The notes: generated by a model not told the origin, from the sequence alone. A stretch of 64,000 bases of DNA from Nectonema munidae (GCA_030549495.1 JAUIRK010000845.1:1-64000); one strand, 5' to 3'; shown: positions 1 through 26,990, counted from the stretch's first letter. Numbers and translations: made by a program.

Positions 1-484
1 CTATTACTTCAAAATTAAAAGAAATTTAAAAATGTACATATAAAGGTGTAGTATCCCTTAATTTAAAATTATAATCCAGATGCATTAGTACTGACAACGA
101 TGAAAGACGAATATGACTGTCGAAAAATAAATACATATGCGGATAGCAGGTCATATCACAAAAATCTAGTTTTAGATCATGTTTTATTTAATATCGTTAA
201 GTACAGGGGATTGGATAAAACAGATTTTAATGGGGCGTATGAACTATAAGAAAACGTATACATTTATATATTTCAAGAAAGTTCCAGTGGGGCCAAATAA
301 ATCCGCCGAGGCCTCAACCCACTTTGCCCCTTCCCTCTTCAACGAATAGAATATATTTATATTCTATTTTTAATAAAATTTGGATAACGTTTATCGCTAA
401 TCCGATTTTATTAAACGGATAAATCTTCATAATCTCGTCAATGCTTGCTTACTTTCTTTTAATTATATTTATCTGTTGAAATAG
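1..484. other. MCM6 intron part with palindromes and a dispersed repeat
   Basis: No exon found. It holds a palindrome at 344-367 (AATAGAATAT / ATATTCTATT) and a second inverted pair around 370-412 (ATAAAATTTGGAT / AATCCGATTTTAT). The stretch about 205-260 (AAAACAGATTTTAA...ACTATAAGAAA) recurs inverted at about 13300-13365. Confidence 0.45.
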
Positions 485-15485
<15,001 letters not shown>

Positions 15486-15521
15486 AAATACACCCCTTTT
15501 TACATTTAAAACATTTTTAGT

Positions 15522-15527
15522 AATAAA
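15522..15527 (+). terminator. Polyadenylation signal AATAAA of MCM6
   Basis: AATAAA 37 nt after the MCM6 stop, followed by T-rich sequence. Position and hexamer are canonical. Confidence 0.6.
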
Positions 15528-18409
15528 GTAGTTTTCTAATATATTCTGTATTGACATGGTTTAAAAGTGATTTCAATCTTGCCTAACATATGATAACTTG
15601 TATTTTTTGTTTCTTCTGGCCACGCTCAGATATATTTCAAAATAATTCGATAAATACTCATGAATAAGTATAATGTATGCGCATATTGTGAATATCAAAA
15701 TAAATTATAAAGTATTTCAAAATTAAACGATAATTTGAGATTGTTTGTGCTTCTTTACGGTTTAAAAGAAGTGATTTCGTTTATCAGAAGGCGGACTTAC
15801 TTTTTTGTAGTATGCCTGCAGTAGCTAAGAGTTTGTGTGCAGGTCTTTGAGCACAAGTATAATGTTAAATCAATCTATAATAAAGATTGTAAAATAATTT
15901 TGTTCCATTTTTAGAGGCGTGAAAGAGCAAAGTTAGGACATCAATAGCCAATCAAAAACAATGATGAATACCAAAACATTTTTAAATAACCATTCGTTTA
16001 AAAGAGTGTACTTAATTACAAGATGAGCTTCTGCTTCCATGGAAACCATTCTTTTCACTCCAAATTGGTTCCTGGATAATGCAACATACATATCTGCTAT
16101 ATATCCGTCAGAAAATTTCGTCTAACCTCTGGCTTTGTGATTGTGATCACGAAGGCACGCCAAAGTGTTCTTCTACAGCCTTGTTGTTTTTGACGGCAAA
16201 TTTCTCTCACTTCGAATAAAAACGATTGTTAACGAGATTTAGCATGCTAGTTGCTTTTAGCAATTATACCCTCTTAAATATACAACAAGCAAAGATGTTT
16301 TTCGCCATACTATTCCGACTACGATACCCATTTCCAAAAAATAGTCCATTCCGATTCTAAAATTTTGTATCAATTTCGAAAAATCAAACTTAGCGCATTC
16401 AATGCTGATTCAACAGTATGTACGTTTATTTGAGAAAAAATTCTACACTTTATGAGGTTAAAATTTACATTTGAATGAAAAATTTCTATTGTGCAACCAT
16501 TTAAACAATTAGCCAAAGTTGATTTTGTTTTAGATTCAACGCCTATATCCATCCATCTATCAAATCAAGTTCAGCATTGAAGAAAAGCCGACTATTTGCA
16601 ATATTTTTACTCGAGTTTTCGCACATTTTTAAGCCTCTGTAATTTTTTTGAACTAAAGCGCATGAGTTATTTTTTTATAGACTCTTAGATAGCACACTAA
16701 ATGTGTGACATAAAAGTATAGAGTATTCATATATTTTATTTCAAAACTGTGTGAAGCTTGCTAATTTGTTTTTCTATCAAGATAAACTCAAGTTTAAACC
16801 TTTAGAAATTTATTACGTTAGTGTATTTATTTATATGACGGAAATTTGATATTAAGTGATTCTTCATTTTCAAAGAAAGCAAAATTAACTAAAAATGTGT
16901 ATGTAATATGTAACGTTAGGAAAAATTTAGTGTGAAGATTAAGGAAACTTTTGAGATTTTAAACGGACATTAGCCATGTTTATTCAAACTTTCAGAGCCA
17001 GCATTTCAAGGAATCGAATTGATTTCTTATTATTTCCAATCAATCGTTCTATCATTAATTTCTAACAATGTAAATATTTTATTCATTGAAATATTGAGCT
17101 GAAACTCTCAACTTTGGGAAAAATCATAAAGATTCTAATGCTAATCGTATAATATACAATAATTTATGTTTCTAAGGATAGGCTAACGCTTTTGGCTGTA
17201 AATGAAGAGTGTGGAGAAGGAGTTGTATTTGTATTAGTGCTCCATTTTGGAAGTTGAATTTGAAATCGATAAATGTTTAAAAATGACGTCGTGAACAAGA
17301 TCTAGGACTGGTATTAAAGGAGGTGGAATCAGAGATTTGAATTCAATTCCGTGCCCCTGTTGAAAATAAAGAAATAGAGAAGGCTAATTCTTTGTTTGGT
17401 GAAAAGAATGCACTATTGCTAGCTAAGTTAGTAGAGAAGTTAAAAGCGCAGTTGATGTGGCATGCAATGGATCCGATTTTAGAGTTTAAGAAAAGATAGT
17501 CGAGTTTATTAAATTTTTTTATTTATAATCGAATGAAAAATGGCTAATTGCACCCAATTTATTTCGATTTTCCATGGGCTAATCTTTCTAAAACAACACC
17601 TACCGAATCTACTGCCCTAACTTTGTACTTGGCTAAACAATTTTACGTAGCAACCGTTCAAAAGGACGCTACCAGAGTATTAAAAATCTACTGGTTATCG
17701 AGTTCCTTTTCTTTTTTCCATTTCTGCTATTTTGAATGTTTCATTCTTGGTTAATAAAATTGGCTACATTTTATGTGCAAGCTTCAGCTAAATTCTTTTT
17801 CGCAAAATTCAGAAAGTATGTACACATAGTACAGTGTTTTGTGACGCTTTCCAATTTTTATAAAATAAAAATAATTAGATATCTTGCATGGTAAAGTTAT
17901 CAACTCAAAAAGTACAAAATTGTAGTAAGATATTTCAGAATTTTTAATATTCAAAAATCGTTTTCCTAAGAAAGACGATGTAGAATTCACACCCATTTTT
18001 TTACTTTTTATGCAAAATAATATAAACGAGTGTATATTAAAGTATAATATGTCCAAATGATTTCTGCTGTTTTGCTCGTTCAAGGGTAAAAAATGAATTA
18101 TAAAAGCGAGTGAAGACAAGATCAAATACTCTTTGTAGCACATTTGGTGAAAAAATGGAATCTTAAAGTGTCCGCTCACTTTTTATTAATTCGATGAAAA
18201 TATGCTATCACATAGTGTTAACATTTTCCACCACTCTCAGTAAAGATTCCTTCGAGAGCCTAGTGAATATTTGATATTGAAACGTCAGAAAACAATTTTT
18301 ATTAGTGTTGGATAAACTTCTTTAGGAGTACTAGACAAATTTTTTTATCGTTGAAAACGTGATAAAATAACAAAACCTTTGTAATAAGATGAGTAGCAGT
18401 ATATTTTCA
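15528..18409. other. Intergenic stretch, weak coding-like traces only
   Basis: Mostly AT-rich with no gene recognised. 17344-17500 is open for 46 codons (VENKEIEKANSLFGEK...LEFKKR, stop) and 17548-17754 for 68 codons (FPWANLSKTTPTESTALTLY...). Both have protein-like composition but no family I know and no clear splice context. They could be decayed transposon or gene remnants. Confidence 0.3.
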
Positions 18410-18526
18410 TTAACCGGTTGTCGACTTTACAAAAATAAAATCGTCTGTGTTTATCAATGATCTTTAATACAAATCTTCTGCTTTACATTAGATATCGTCT
18501 GATTATTCTGATCTTTAACGGGTTAA
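18410..18526. mobile_element. TTAA-flanked MITE (piggyBac type), diverged copy
   Basis: TTAA at 18410-18413 and 18523-18526 enclose 109 bp beginning CCGGTT and ending AACGGG. The interior carries the AATCGTCTG...GATATCGTCTG pattern seen in the copies at 24107 and 33148. Non-coding. Confidence 0.6.
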
Positions 18527-18540
18527 TTACAACAGGCATA

Positions 18541-19587
18541 CACTAGAGCCCTGCGCGGGTTGTAAAAACTAGTCCACACCGCACCACCTAGCGTTATATC
18601 AGTTTGCATCCGCCTAGCATTTGTTAAGCTAAAAAAATAGCGATGTTTGGATCTATTTCGTATTATACTTTAAAGCCCGCATCAAATTAGTACTTACGAT
18701 GTTTTATTATAACACTCATATTATACAAATGTCATAGAAATCATTCTATTCTCCATTAAGAGCTTTTTTAAATGCGGTTTTGAACTATAACAATTTATAT
18801 ATGCATAAAATTATTAGAAGTTCGTATTTTTTCAATATACACTACTTAACATATCAGTTGATTTAAATAAAAATAAAATCTATAAATGAGATTACTTCTC
18901 AATTAGTTCATTTCATAGGACCGTTTAAAAACAAAATATCATTGATGCTACTGGATTTCAGTGAAGATCTCCTGGCTGAGACTAAGTGACCAGCAAGACT
19001 AAAATTTCGCTCACTTGTTGCGCTAGTGCCATAATGGATAAGATATTTTGCGCAATATGTGAAAAATATGGAAAAGTTAAACAATTTTCTTTCCACAATT
19101 TTAAAACAGTAGTAAAACTTTCCAATTTATGTTGCTGATAGTTGTATTTCGTTGGATTGAACTTCCTCAATTTTATCATCAAATTACAGATGTGGAACAT
19201 GGCCTTTTTGTAGAATGAAGTGTAATTTTGCACGAAGTTTCAACTGTTGTAGACGTCATTCGCGAAGAAAAGTTGCAGAGTTTCTCAGAAACATTATCTA
19301 AAACAAGTTACTGATCTTATGCGCAAAGTACACGCATTGATTTTTGTTTTGGATTAAAAAAAATTGCAACTTTATTCAACAGATTTGGAACAAATTTTTC
19401 ATTTAGTAAACATTTAGTTTTCAAAGAGAACATAGCTTCAGTATCTTCTTCTTTAACTTGGCAATGATTTTCCAATTTCGAAATCCATGGAATAACCAAA
19501 TGCAATTTGGGTTCACTTTTATATTTAATGTTGCATTGAATAAAGGTTCCAAAAAGTTAATTAATTCTTCAAGTAAGTCAATATCTT
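18541..19587 (-). mobile_element. hAT transposon remnant (C-terminal transposase and one TIR)
   Basis: Minus-strand pieces give the end of a hAT transposase: LLEELINFLEP and LVIPWISKLENHC (19320-19587), FNPKQKSMRVL (near 19330), then the conserved dimerisation region TSERNFSLAG...VSARRSSLKS...DILFLNG (18908-19020). A hAT-like terminus, TAGAGCCCTGCGCGGGT, lies at 18544-18560, the expected distance beyond the stop. Frames are broken several times. The N-terminal half and other terminus are not seen. At 19588 it abuts a Tigger fragment. Confidence 0.8.
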
Positions 19588-19842
19588 CCATGAAACTTGT
19601 TTGCCTTTAAATACAAGATCCAAATCACAACCTTGTGATGCGAGCATTATAAGAAGCTTTAAATATTTTGATCAAAAACGAATTGCTTCGAAATATTGTT
19701 GCATCATATGAACGAGATAGAATTCGCTTCAGAAGTATACAAATAATAAGTTCAATGGAATAATTCTGTGTGATATTGTTAGTGATGAAATTTTTAACTA
19801 AAATGAAGAGTTTTTTTTATACAAAATTAAGTTTATGAAAAC
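19588..19842 (+). mobile_element. Tigger/pogo transposase fragment (255-bp block)
   Basis: Translates as LPLNTRSKSQPCDASIIRSF, the DDE-domain core of Tigger-type transposases (LPPNTTS.LQP.D.GIIRSFK). The same 255 bp occurs inverted at 38330-38584 with only two differences, including the same stops, so both derive from an already dead copy. Borders are abrupt: at 19588 it meets hAT sequence. Confidence 0.8.
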
Positions 19843-20394
19843 CAATGGTTAATTCAAAGTAAGTCTATCAAAAAATTACTCAGTTTTCGTAATTAAAATG
19901 TTAATCAAATCAGCTAGTTTCGCCTGAAAAATTTTCTTCAAAAATCTTTATTCACATTTTAAGTATAATAGTCTATATAGTGTAAATATTGAAGTAAATA
20001 TATAACCATTTTAACAACATTGAAATGTAGTATTCATTATATGTGTATATATTCACAAAAATATTATCATTATGAAATAGAGAAAGATCGATTTGCTAAA
20101 TAAGGCGAAAATTTTTCAAAAATTAAAAAAAAATCGGACCACAAATTAAACAGTAACCGCAATTTAAATCTAGACTCTAGAGTGACAAAAGTATTTTCAG
20201 AATCAAATTGAACATGTTCGATCTGCTGTGTATGGATACGTTTATTTAAAAAGTATGAGAAAAAGTGTTTTGCGTTAAGTCACCTGTGAAATCTAATTTA
20301 ATGACAGGTGACATATTGGATGAATTAATCACTAAAATTTAGTATATTAAATAAATTAAGATAATATTAAGCAAAAAAATGTAGAATTATAATA

Positions 20395-20510
20395 TATTTT
20401 AAAGTTTATATATTTGGCATTGATTGACAGCTGATTGATTTTTTGACAAGTGATTTATTTTCATGAAAAATAAATGACACCATCATATTTGAAATCAATT
20501 GTTTTGTAGG
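20395..20510. repeat. Single copy of the 41.7-42.2 kb satellite unit
   Basis: TTAAAGTTTATATATTTGGCATTGATTGACAG... and TGATTTATTTTCATGAAAAATAAATGACACC match the repeat unit of the array at 41690-42245 in order and spacing. Confidence 0.55.
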
Positions 20511-20820
20511 TTCACGCGAGAATTTTGTAAAAATATTCAATATTTACAAAAGTTGAAAAAGTTTCAGGGATATTTTCGAGAAGTAGATATGCAAATGGAT
20601 ACATATCATTCGTCAGAAATTCTTTTAAAACGGATGTTGATAAAGTTCAAGAAAATCTTCAGGAATAATTTTTAGAATTGAAAAATTATTTAAAGCTCTT
20701 CTTTTTCATAGGTGATGAATGTTGTGTACAAATAGTTAATATGCGGTTACTTCGGCAATGCATTTTATTTTATACATTTAGCTAAATTTATACAATCATT
20801 TTTTCTCTCTCCTTGATAAA

Positions 20821-21110
20821 ATGAATGATTCCATCGACGTCATCAATAAAGAGGAGATCAAATTCCAGCTCAAGACGGACAACCTGGATTCAAGTAAGCT
20901 CACAGAGTTTAAATTTAAATATTTTATATTTCGATAATAACCAAAATGGACAGGCCATGTGATATAATAAAGGCGTACACCGAATTTCTCAAGTCTTTCG
21001 CCTCTCTATATGTTGTTTCGCCAATTTACGAACAAACCTACGAAAAGTCTTTCAAAGTTCCTCTTTTTAACGCCAATTCGCAAATATTTGCTCAAGGCCA
21101 AAAACACTGA
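20821..21110 (+). CDS. Possible small unrecognised gene (two coding segments)
   Basis: ATG at 20821 opens MNDSIDVINKEEIKFQLKTD...LDS up to a strong donor GTAAGC at 20894. A second ORF, 20946-21110, reads MDRPCDIIKAYTEFLKSFAS... and ends GQGKKH-like (AQGQKH) before TGA, with AATAAA at 21125-21130. Both are less AT-rich than their surroundings and have balanced, protein-like composition. The simple 55-bp intron joining them is out of phase (1 versus 2), so either they are separate, the donor splices elsewhere (the exon near 22964 fits phase 1), or this is a decayed gene. No family recognised. Confidence 0.4.
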
Positions 21111-21124
21111 TATAATTTCTTTAA

Positions 21125-21130
21125 AATAAA
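21125..21130 (+). terminator. Candidate polyadenylation signal AATAAA
   Basis: Lies 15 nt after the TGA of the 54-codon ORF ending at 21110. Such hexamers are common in AT-rich DNA, so support is modest. Confidence 0.3.
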
Positions 21131-22486
21131 AGCGCTGATAACAAATACTTTAACTCTATCCCAAAGAAAGAATCATGAGCACAACACATAGAATACTTCC
21201 TGCTTTTGAGAGTGCACTTATCACAAACTTAACATTTGCAATCACGAATGTATGTCAGTATGAAGTACAATTGCACAAAGCTATGAACAAGTGTGCCATC
21301 AGAGAAACTATGTTAGCAAACATTAGTAATGCACTATAGGATTTTTGTATATGTGTCATTTTTACTATACGAACCCCTTATTCTGCTAACAATAGTGGTG
21401 AAAAGAAACGACATACTCAATTTCTAAACAATAGTAATGTTTTAGTGAAATATTTACTAACAACCATAGTAATGGTTACTTTACTTTTTTTAAAAAATGT
21501 ATATTTTATTATATATTTTTTAAGTTGGATACGGTAGATTTCATGGGAATAGTACACAAAAAAAAGTGAAAAAAATTTATTGGAAAGAAAAGCACATTAT
21601 AAAAACAAAATTAAAAACAGTTCCAATATTTATAGCTTTTGACTTTTATAAAACATTCAATTTTTTTTTCATTCTTGCCTTTCAAACCTAGAGAAAAGTT
21701 TCCAATGAATTTTTAGATAGGATGAGTTCAAAATATAAATAAGTTCCGCTAATAATCTTACTTTTTCCTAAAAACAAATGGTTTTCTTATTAAAAGTTCA
21801 TCTGAGTGGATTGCGTATGAAAGACACTTAAGTAGCTTTTTAAGTTCAATGAGACGAGGTATTTTTTTTCTATTTACACATAGTAGGTTGCTTTTCCTTT
21901 TTAATGTGACATATAAAAACAAATTGACAATGGTGAATTTTTTTCCATGTTTTTGCAGTAAAATTTTAAAGAATTCGATATTCGGTGAAGTTTTTGATTT
22001 TATTAATTTTTACTTCATTTAAAAATATGCACAATTCAGACAAAAACAAAGTTCGTTTCAAAAAAAATGAAATCGTTGATTGTATCAACATGTTGACAAA
22101 TATTCAAGCAAAATCAAGAAAACACTAAAAATCATTTCATCAAGCCGCGGATAAAAGCTTTGTAAGAAGGACAATTCACGGATATACAATACAACAAAAT
22201 GAAAAGTAGCAAAAATATCTTGAAAAAGACAAAAGTTTGAAAAACAACTGGATTGAGATTTATTTAATATGGTTGTTATTGTTAAGCAACGATGTGGCCT
22301 TATTACACTTTAAATTGTAGAGTTTAGGGCTCCCATTTCTTTATTTTGAAAAAGCTTCATGAATGACTTTCATGCGTGAAAACAATCCTCAAAATATGCA
22401 GGTCACTATAATTCTTCCTCATCCAAATTTACCATTTACGATTTTTTTCTTGTTTTTTGTTTGATTACTAAAGAACTTCAACCCAT

Positions 22487-22640
22487 TTGAGACAGGTTTC
22501 GATAACTCAAGGTCTTGGGTTCGATCCCCCACCAAGCTTACTTTCTCATAGTTCAATATAAGAGGCACAATGCGCCTTCGAGATGAAGACACCCCACGGT
22601 ACCTTTACATTTCGTAAAAAATATGTGTAAACACATATAT
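22487..22640 (+). repeat. tRNA-derived SINE remnant
   Basis: GGTTCGATCCC (B-box) at 22518-22528 within a partial T-arm (four of five pairs), followed by a GC-richer tail, GGCACAATGCGCCTTCGAGATG, common in tRNA-SINE bodies. No A-box or full cloverleaf, so not a functional tRNA gene. Confidence 0.4.
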
Positions 22641-22963
22641 ACAGGGTTAATAAGGATTTTCCTTTTTAACTCTCATTTCTATAGTTATTGATTTTTTGTG
22701 AATTAAAATTTTAATTAAAGATAAATTTTCGTTAGTTTAAAATATTGTAAACATAAAATTATGTTATATTTAATTTATATAATAAGGGAATATATTTCAT
22801 TGATAGGAAAAATGTTTTCTTTTTTTATAAGTGTTCATTTTTTAAAATGTTCTGAGCTGATTTCTTAATTATAAAAATTAAAAATATAATAACTGTTTTC
22901 AAATACGATTAATCAGTATGAAAGGAAGACAGTTGAACAAACTATTTATTAATAATTTTTAGG

Positions 22964-23061
22964 ATTTATAGAAGGCAGGCGTTTGAAGATAGGCACCGAA
23001 GCACTTCTTGCAAATCTACAAGAGAAAAAATGGATAAAAATAATAACAATAATATTCCATG
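22964..23061 (+). other. Candidate unassigned exon
   Basis: Between a good acceptor (AATTTTTAG) and a donor (CATG/GTAAAA). Open in phase 1 as FIEGRRLKIGTEALLANLQ..., which would fit the phase-1 donor at 20894, and also open in phase 2. Not recognised. Could be a downstream exon of the locus starting at 20821. Confidence 0.3.
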
Positions 23062-23150
23062 GTAAAATTAACTTTAAAATTAATGATATGGTAAAATATT
23101 TTTGAATTGTGTACTTAAAAATAATATCGGGTACCTTTTGCCTTTCCGAT

Positions 23151-23156
23151 TTTATT
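23151..23156 (-). terminator. Polyadenylation signal AATAAA of LYSMD3
   Basis: Minus-strand AATAAA about 95 nt after the stop codon at 23252. Confidence 0.5.
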
Positions 23157-23251
23157 CCAAAGAAGAATAAGCAAAGTAGGGCTTAAAAGTTGCATTTAAT
23201 GAAGATAACATTTTGTAAAATAAAGTTTTTGAAAAAAGGACTTCGAGAAAT

Positions 23252-23734
23252 TCAGTGTTTTTCGTAATAGAGGATGGTGACGATGGGTATGATGATACAA
23301 AAGATGATGAGCATGGAGAGGACGATTAAAAATTTATCGCACTCCGAACAAAAGGAAGAAGACTGGGAAGGAAGTTGTGGCAGGGCAGGCTCGTATTTAA
23401 TGGCGATGCTGTCGTTGTCATAGTAGGGAGTGTGTACGAGAGGGGCATTATTGGAGACCGTGTTGTTCTTAAGGACTTCGGACAAGTCTTGATCGATTTT
23501 TTGGAAAATGTGAGAGGGCCTCTTAGAATCTTTGTCGTGGTTGGGAGGAGGGTGAGGGCCTTCTTGCAAGTAGTCTTCGCAGGGAGAAGGTGGGTGTTGC
23601 GCGTTGATCACTTCTTCTCTCAAATGTAGATCGGATGCATGCGAGCTATAAGCTTTTACAGGTATCTTTATGGAAGATTTGCCAAAGAAATCTAGGTCTG
23701 ATAGGAAGTTATTCACTCTCTTGATTTCTGCTAC
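23252..23734 (-). CDS. LYSMD3: LYSMD3/4 exon 2: end of LysM, linker, TM anchor
   Basis: Starts after TTTTTAAG. The ORF extends upstream to an ATG at 23812, but those 26 residues (MPQSIHGLFKM...) do not belong to the LysM fold and lie in the intron. The exon is distinctly GC-richer than its flanks. Confidence 0.88.
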   Translation of the reverse strand, partial: VAEIKRVNNFLSDLDFFGKSSIKIPVKAYSSHASDLHLREEVINAQHPPSPCEDYLQEGPHPPPNHDKDSKRPSHIFQKIDQDLSEVLKNNTVSNNAPLVHTPYYDNDSIAIKYEPALPQLPSQSSSFCSECDKFLIVLSMLIIFCIIIPIVTILYYEKH

Positions 23735-26230
23735 CTTAAAAATAACAAGAGCTGGTTTAGGCAGAAGCAATGTTAAAATCATTTTAAATAGGCCATGTAT
23801 ACTTTGCGGCATGCACTCGAAATATGCGAGAAACGGAGAGTAGTCCTGTACGCAAAATATGAAGTGTAAGCCTTTGAGGTATGGTGTCCCAAGAAAAGAA
23901 ATTGTCTGCGTCAGGTATATAAAATTCCATCGGAAAAGAAAGAAGGCGAATAGTGTTAGTCCTTGTAGTATACATCAAGTAGAATGTTATGGTTAGATTC
24001 TCATTTTAAATCACAAGCCTCTAGGTCCTAAGACATCTCCCACGGCTAACATCTTTTCGAGAAGTAAACACGCGTCACATTTCAATCAAAATTCTCCCCA
24101 CTTTAACCCATTTACGACCAATGTTCCTATTTTGGAACATAAGTAATTTCATCTTCGTCTGCTTTTTTCAATGACTTTGAATATAAATCGTCTGCGTTTT
24201 TTTAGATATCGTCTGCTTTGCTTGGTCTTAAATGAATTAAATTCATAATTTTCACATCAATCATTGAAAAGGCAGAGCATATTGCTGAGGTTGAATTTAC
24301 CAAAGGGAAATTCACCTTATGCCAAAAGTATGGCTTATTTTTGAACTATATCACCATATATTTCAGTTGGTTGACATAATTTAGGGGATTTCATACAAAG
24401 GCCATCTTTGCCCGAAAATAGGAAAGTAACAATACGAGAAAATTGTTGACACTTGGTTCAATTTTAACAATAACAATCACTTGAGGTGGCACAAAGGACT
24501 ATCTAGCGCTACTTTTTTTGCGATTAAGATAATATATACCATTTTAAGTTCTAAACGGTCTTTTTTAAATTCTAAAGTGCCTACATTTTAAATTAAGAAC
24601 CTGACAATCGCACATAATATTACGCGCATTTATTAGAAACAAGACTTCAAAGCTTATTCAGAAAAGTAAAATCAAAAAAGACACTTTAGAATTTGAAAAA
24701 GACACCTTAGAATTTAAAAAAGACACTTTATAATTTAAAAAAGACCGTTTAGAACTAAAAATGGTATATATGTATTATGTATATGTTCGCCCACGCGTGC
24801 AGGATATGAGGCACTCAGAACAACAATCTACAAAAATTTATATTACTTAAGGGATAATTGAATTTACTATATGGAATTTTAGTGACAACAAAATGCGCTT
24901 CGACGTTTGAATGAAAATTACGGAGATTAAATAAAACGCAGCTTTTTTTCGATTTAATATTCAAGCCAAGGAAAAGTCTCCACCCACGCTTTCCATGAAA
25001 TGATTTTCCATGTTTGCAGTTTTACTTTAACCTGACAATAATATTTTTGAGGTTGTGAGACAATAACTTTAAAAATGATGTACAATACTCATCTAGCTCA
25101 CATGAACACTTGTCAAATCAAAATGATTTTACAAATTTCTTAACAGGTTTCAAAACCTAAAGAAAAATCTATTTGTGCAATAGTTGTAAGTGAAAATTAT
25201 TGTACTGGAATTTATTCGCCCTTTGGAAACCTTTAGGATATAAAAAATATTCTTTATACTTATATTAAGAGTAGTTTTTTAAATAGTTTGCATTATTTAT
25301 ATCAGGACTACCCAATACACTTGATAAAACTACTGTAAATATCCCTGCAATATAAATATACATAAATGTCTATCTAAATTTAAGGGAATCTTCTCTATGA
25401 ACTCATTTTTCATATCAATAAATAAAAATAATCATAAAATCAGGAGTATTTTTATCGACAAAGCGCAATTGAATCATTTATATCAAACAATGAGCAAAGA
25501 AGGCTTACTCACGCACTATGGGGCTTCATTATGTAGGACAGTTTTCATATTCGGTCAAATGAAAGCTTCATTATTCGTCAAAGCTGAAATATTTGCCCTC
25601 TTAGAATGTTTTCAAAGCATTTTTACCGTATGTTTACGAATAAAAAAATGAATAAAAAAGTGAAACGTTGATAAAAAAAAAAGCAAGAAATGGCCAAATA
25701 ACAATCCTATCTGTTAAGAGCAATCATATGACAAAAGCACAGCTTGTATGGAGATAATTTCTTGTATCTTTAATTCCCTGAGCAAAAAACTTAAATTTAT
25801 TTAATTTGAATATCTAGTGATGGAAAATTTTTAGATCAGCTAACCGGGACAATAATATTATTTTTATACTAATAAAGAGAAAATTATGGTATAAGTCAGG
25901 ATTCTTTTATATCCTCCTGGATTCCATATTAGGCGTCCTATAAAATCAGGATAATCTTGAAAAACATCTAGAAGCCTTAGATTGGATCCAACTTATTTGA
26001 TTAAGTTATCTGAATTCTGCATTAAGAGATTAATAGTTATAATAATTTAAAATTAAATTAGTTACAGGACAATTATACTTTAGAGATAGGCTTTGGAGAG
26101 TTTCATCTTTTTCAATGCACTTTTCAACAATAAAGTACTTATCCTTTATCTTATTATATGACTTTAAATTATTTCTTTTGATTAAAGGCACTGATTCATT
26201 AGAACAAGAAGAAGATCCAAAAATATGCAT
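23252..26230 (-). CDS. LYSMD3: LysM-domain membrane protein, LYSMD3/LYSMD4 type (2 exons)
   Basis: Exon 1: 26230-26066 (55 codons); exon 2: 23734-23252 (160 codons plus stop); both phase 0; total 215 aa. The LysM domain is split by the intron: exon 1 ends ETLQSLSLKYNCP and exon 2 begins VAEIKRVNNFLSDLDFF...SSIKIPVK, which together give the family's signature. A low-complexity Pro/Ser/acidic region follows, then one transmembrane helix (FLIVLSMLIIFCIIIPIVTI) and LYYEKH at the very C-terminus, as in LYSMD3/4, which are shorter-tailed here than the roughly 300-residue vertebrate forms. The LYSMD3 protein is known as a single-pass, Golgi/plasma-membrane LysM protein; its role in invertebrates is poorly known. 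Start: ATG at 26230 follows an in-frame TAA directly and is followed by HIFG, echoing the conserved 'HAFGN' of vertebrate LYSMD3. Assignment between LYSMD3 and 4 is not certain. Confidence 0.88.
24103..24240. mobile_element. TTAA MITE copy in LYSMD3 intron
   Basis: TTAA at 24103-24106 then CCCATTTACGACC...; about 80 bp of interior (GGAACATAAGTAATTTCATC...) is nearly identical to the copy at 33148-33277. The right end is eroded (AAATGAATTAA). Confidence 0.75.
24533..24772. mobile_element. Palindromic element with internal 21-bp tandem repeats
   Basis: About 45-bp inverted ends (ATATACCATTTTAAGTTCTA / TAGAACTAAAAATGGTATAT) enclose about 150 bp. On the right side AAAGACACTTTAGAATTT-like units of 20-21 bp repeat four times, each a variant of the inverted end itself. 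Foldback-type MITE; class not determinable. In the LYSMD3 intron. Confidence 0.7.
26066..26230 (-). CDS. LYSMD3: LYSMD3/4 exon 1: start and first half of LysM
   Basis: Encodes MHIFGSSSCSNESVPL...KYFIVEKCIEKDETLQSLSLKYNCP, then donor GTAACT. The LysM first strand and helix (E..I...ETL..L.LKY.C) are clear. Confidence 0.85.
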
Positions 26231-26990
26231 TTAAATTTAGACTAAGCAACAAATTATATTATTTGAAAACTTAAACGTAAACAAAATTCTATAAAAGACA
26301 TTTTAAAACTGTGAAATCAAAGAAGGAGATAAACTATAATTCTAAATAAAATATATTTATTTATATGTATCTATAATGTCAGTATTCTAACTCTATTCAG
26401 TTTCAAAGCTGTGTCAATTAGAACCAACCATATGTGTCTAGGATATTTGTATAAGATTTCTTTAACATTTATTTTAGAATCCAGTTTGCCATCGTTCAAA
26501 TTAGGTTAATTAAAAAAATCTCTAGGCATGTAAAAATAAACTACTAATGCTAGATTATTAAATTACTATGTGCAAAATTCAGGCTAGAATTTTGCCAAAT
26601 TAACAATTTATGTTAAAAATAAATGTATTTGCACGATTATACACCTGATATATTAAATTTTTATTGAAAAATCAACAAAAAACATTTGACCCTCTATTGC
26701 TTGTTATTGCCCAGATTTTATTGTTTTTGTAATGCCCATCAGCACGTCTTAGAGTCAAAATATTACTGTTAAAAATCTTTCAGCCACCCTTAACATTGTT
26801 GCAATTTTACGAATTTCAAACAAAGCTCCGCACAAATTAAAATGGAAAATTTTTTTACGAGCCACAAGAAGATAAAAAGGATGAAATGTGACGAATAAAG
26901 TAAGAATATATATATATCTCTCTCATTTATTTCGCAGAAGGTTATCAAGATCCGAATCCATGTAGAAGAAGCCCTAGAAAAACTCAAATT
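26231..26990. other. Spacer without recognised features
   Basis: AT-rich sequence upstream of LYSMD3, presumably including its promoter. I see no TATA or initiator element I would defend. Confidence 0.4.

Noticed and set aside
23784-23978. Minus-strand ORF MYTTRTNTIRLLSFPMEF... as first exon of the gene at 23252
   Set aside because: It could be spliced in phase, but the LysM exon at 26066-26230 joins exon 2 in phase and completes a known domain, so this ORF is intronic.
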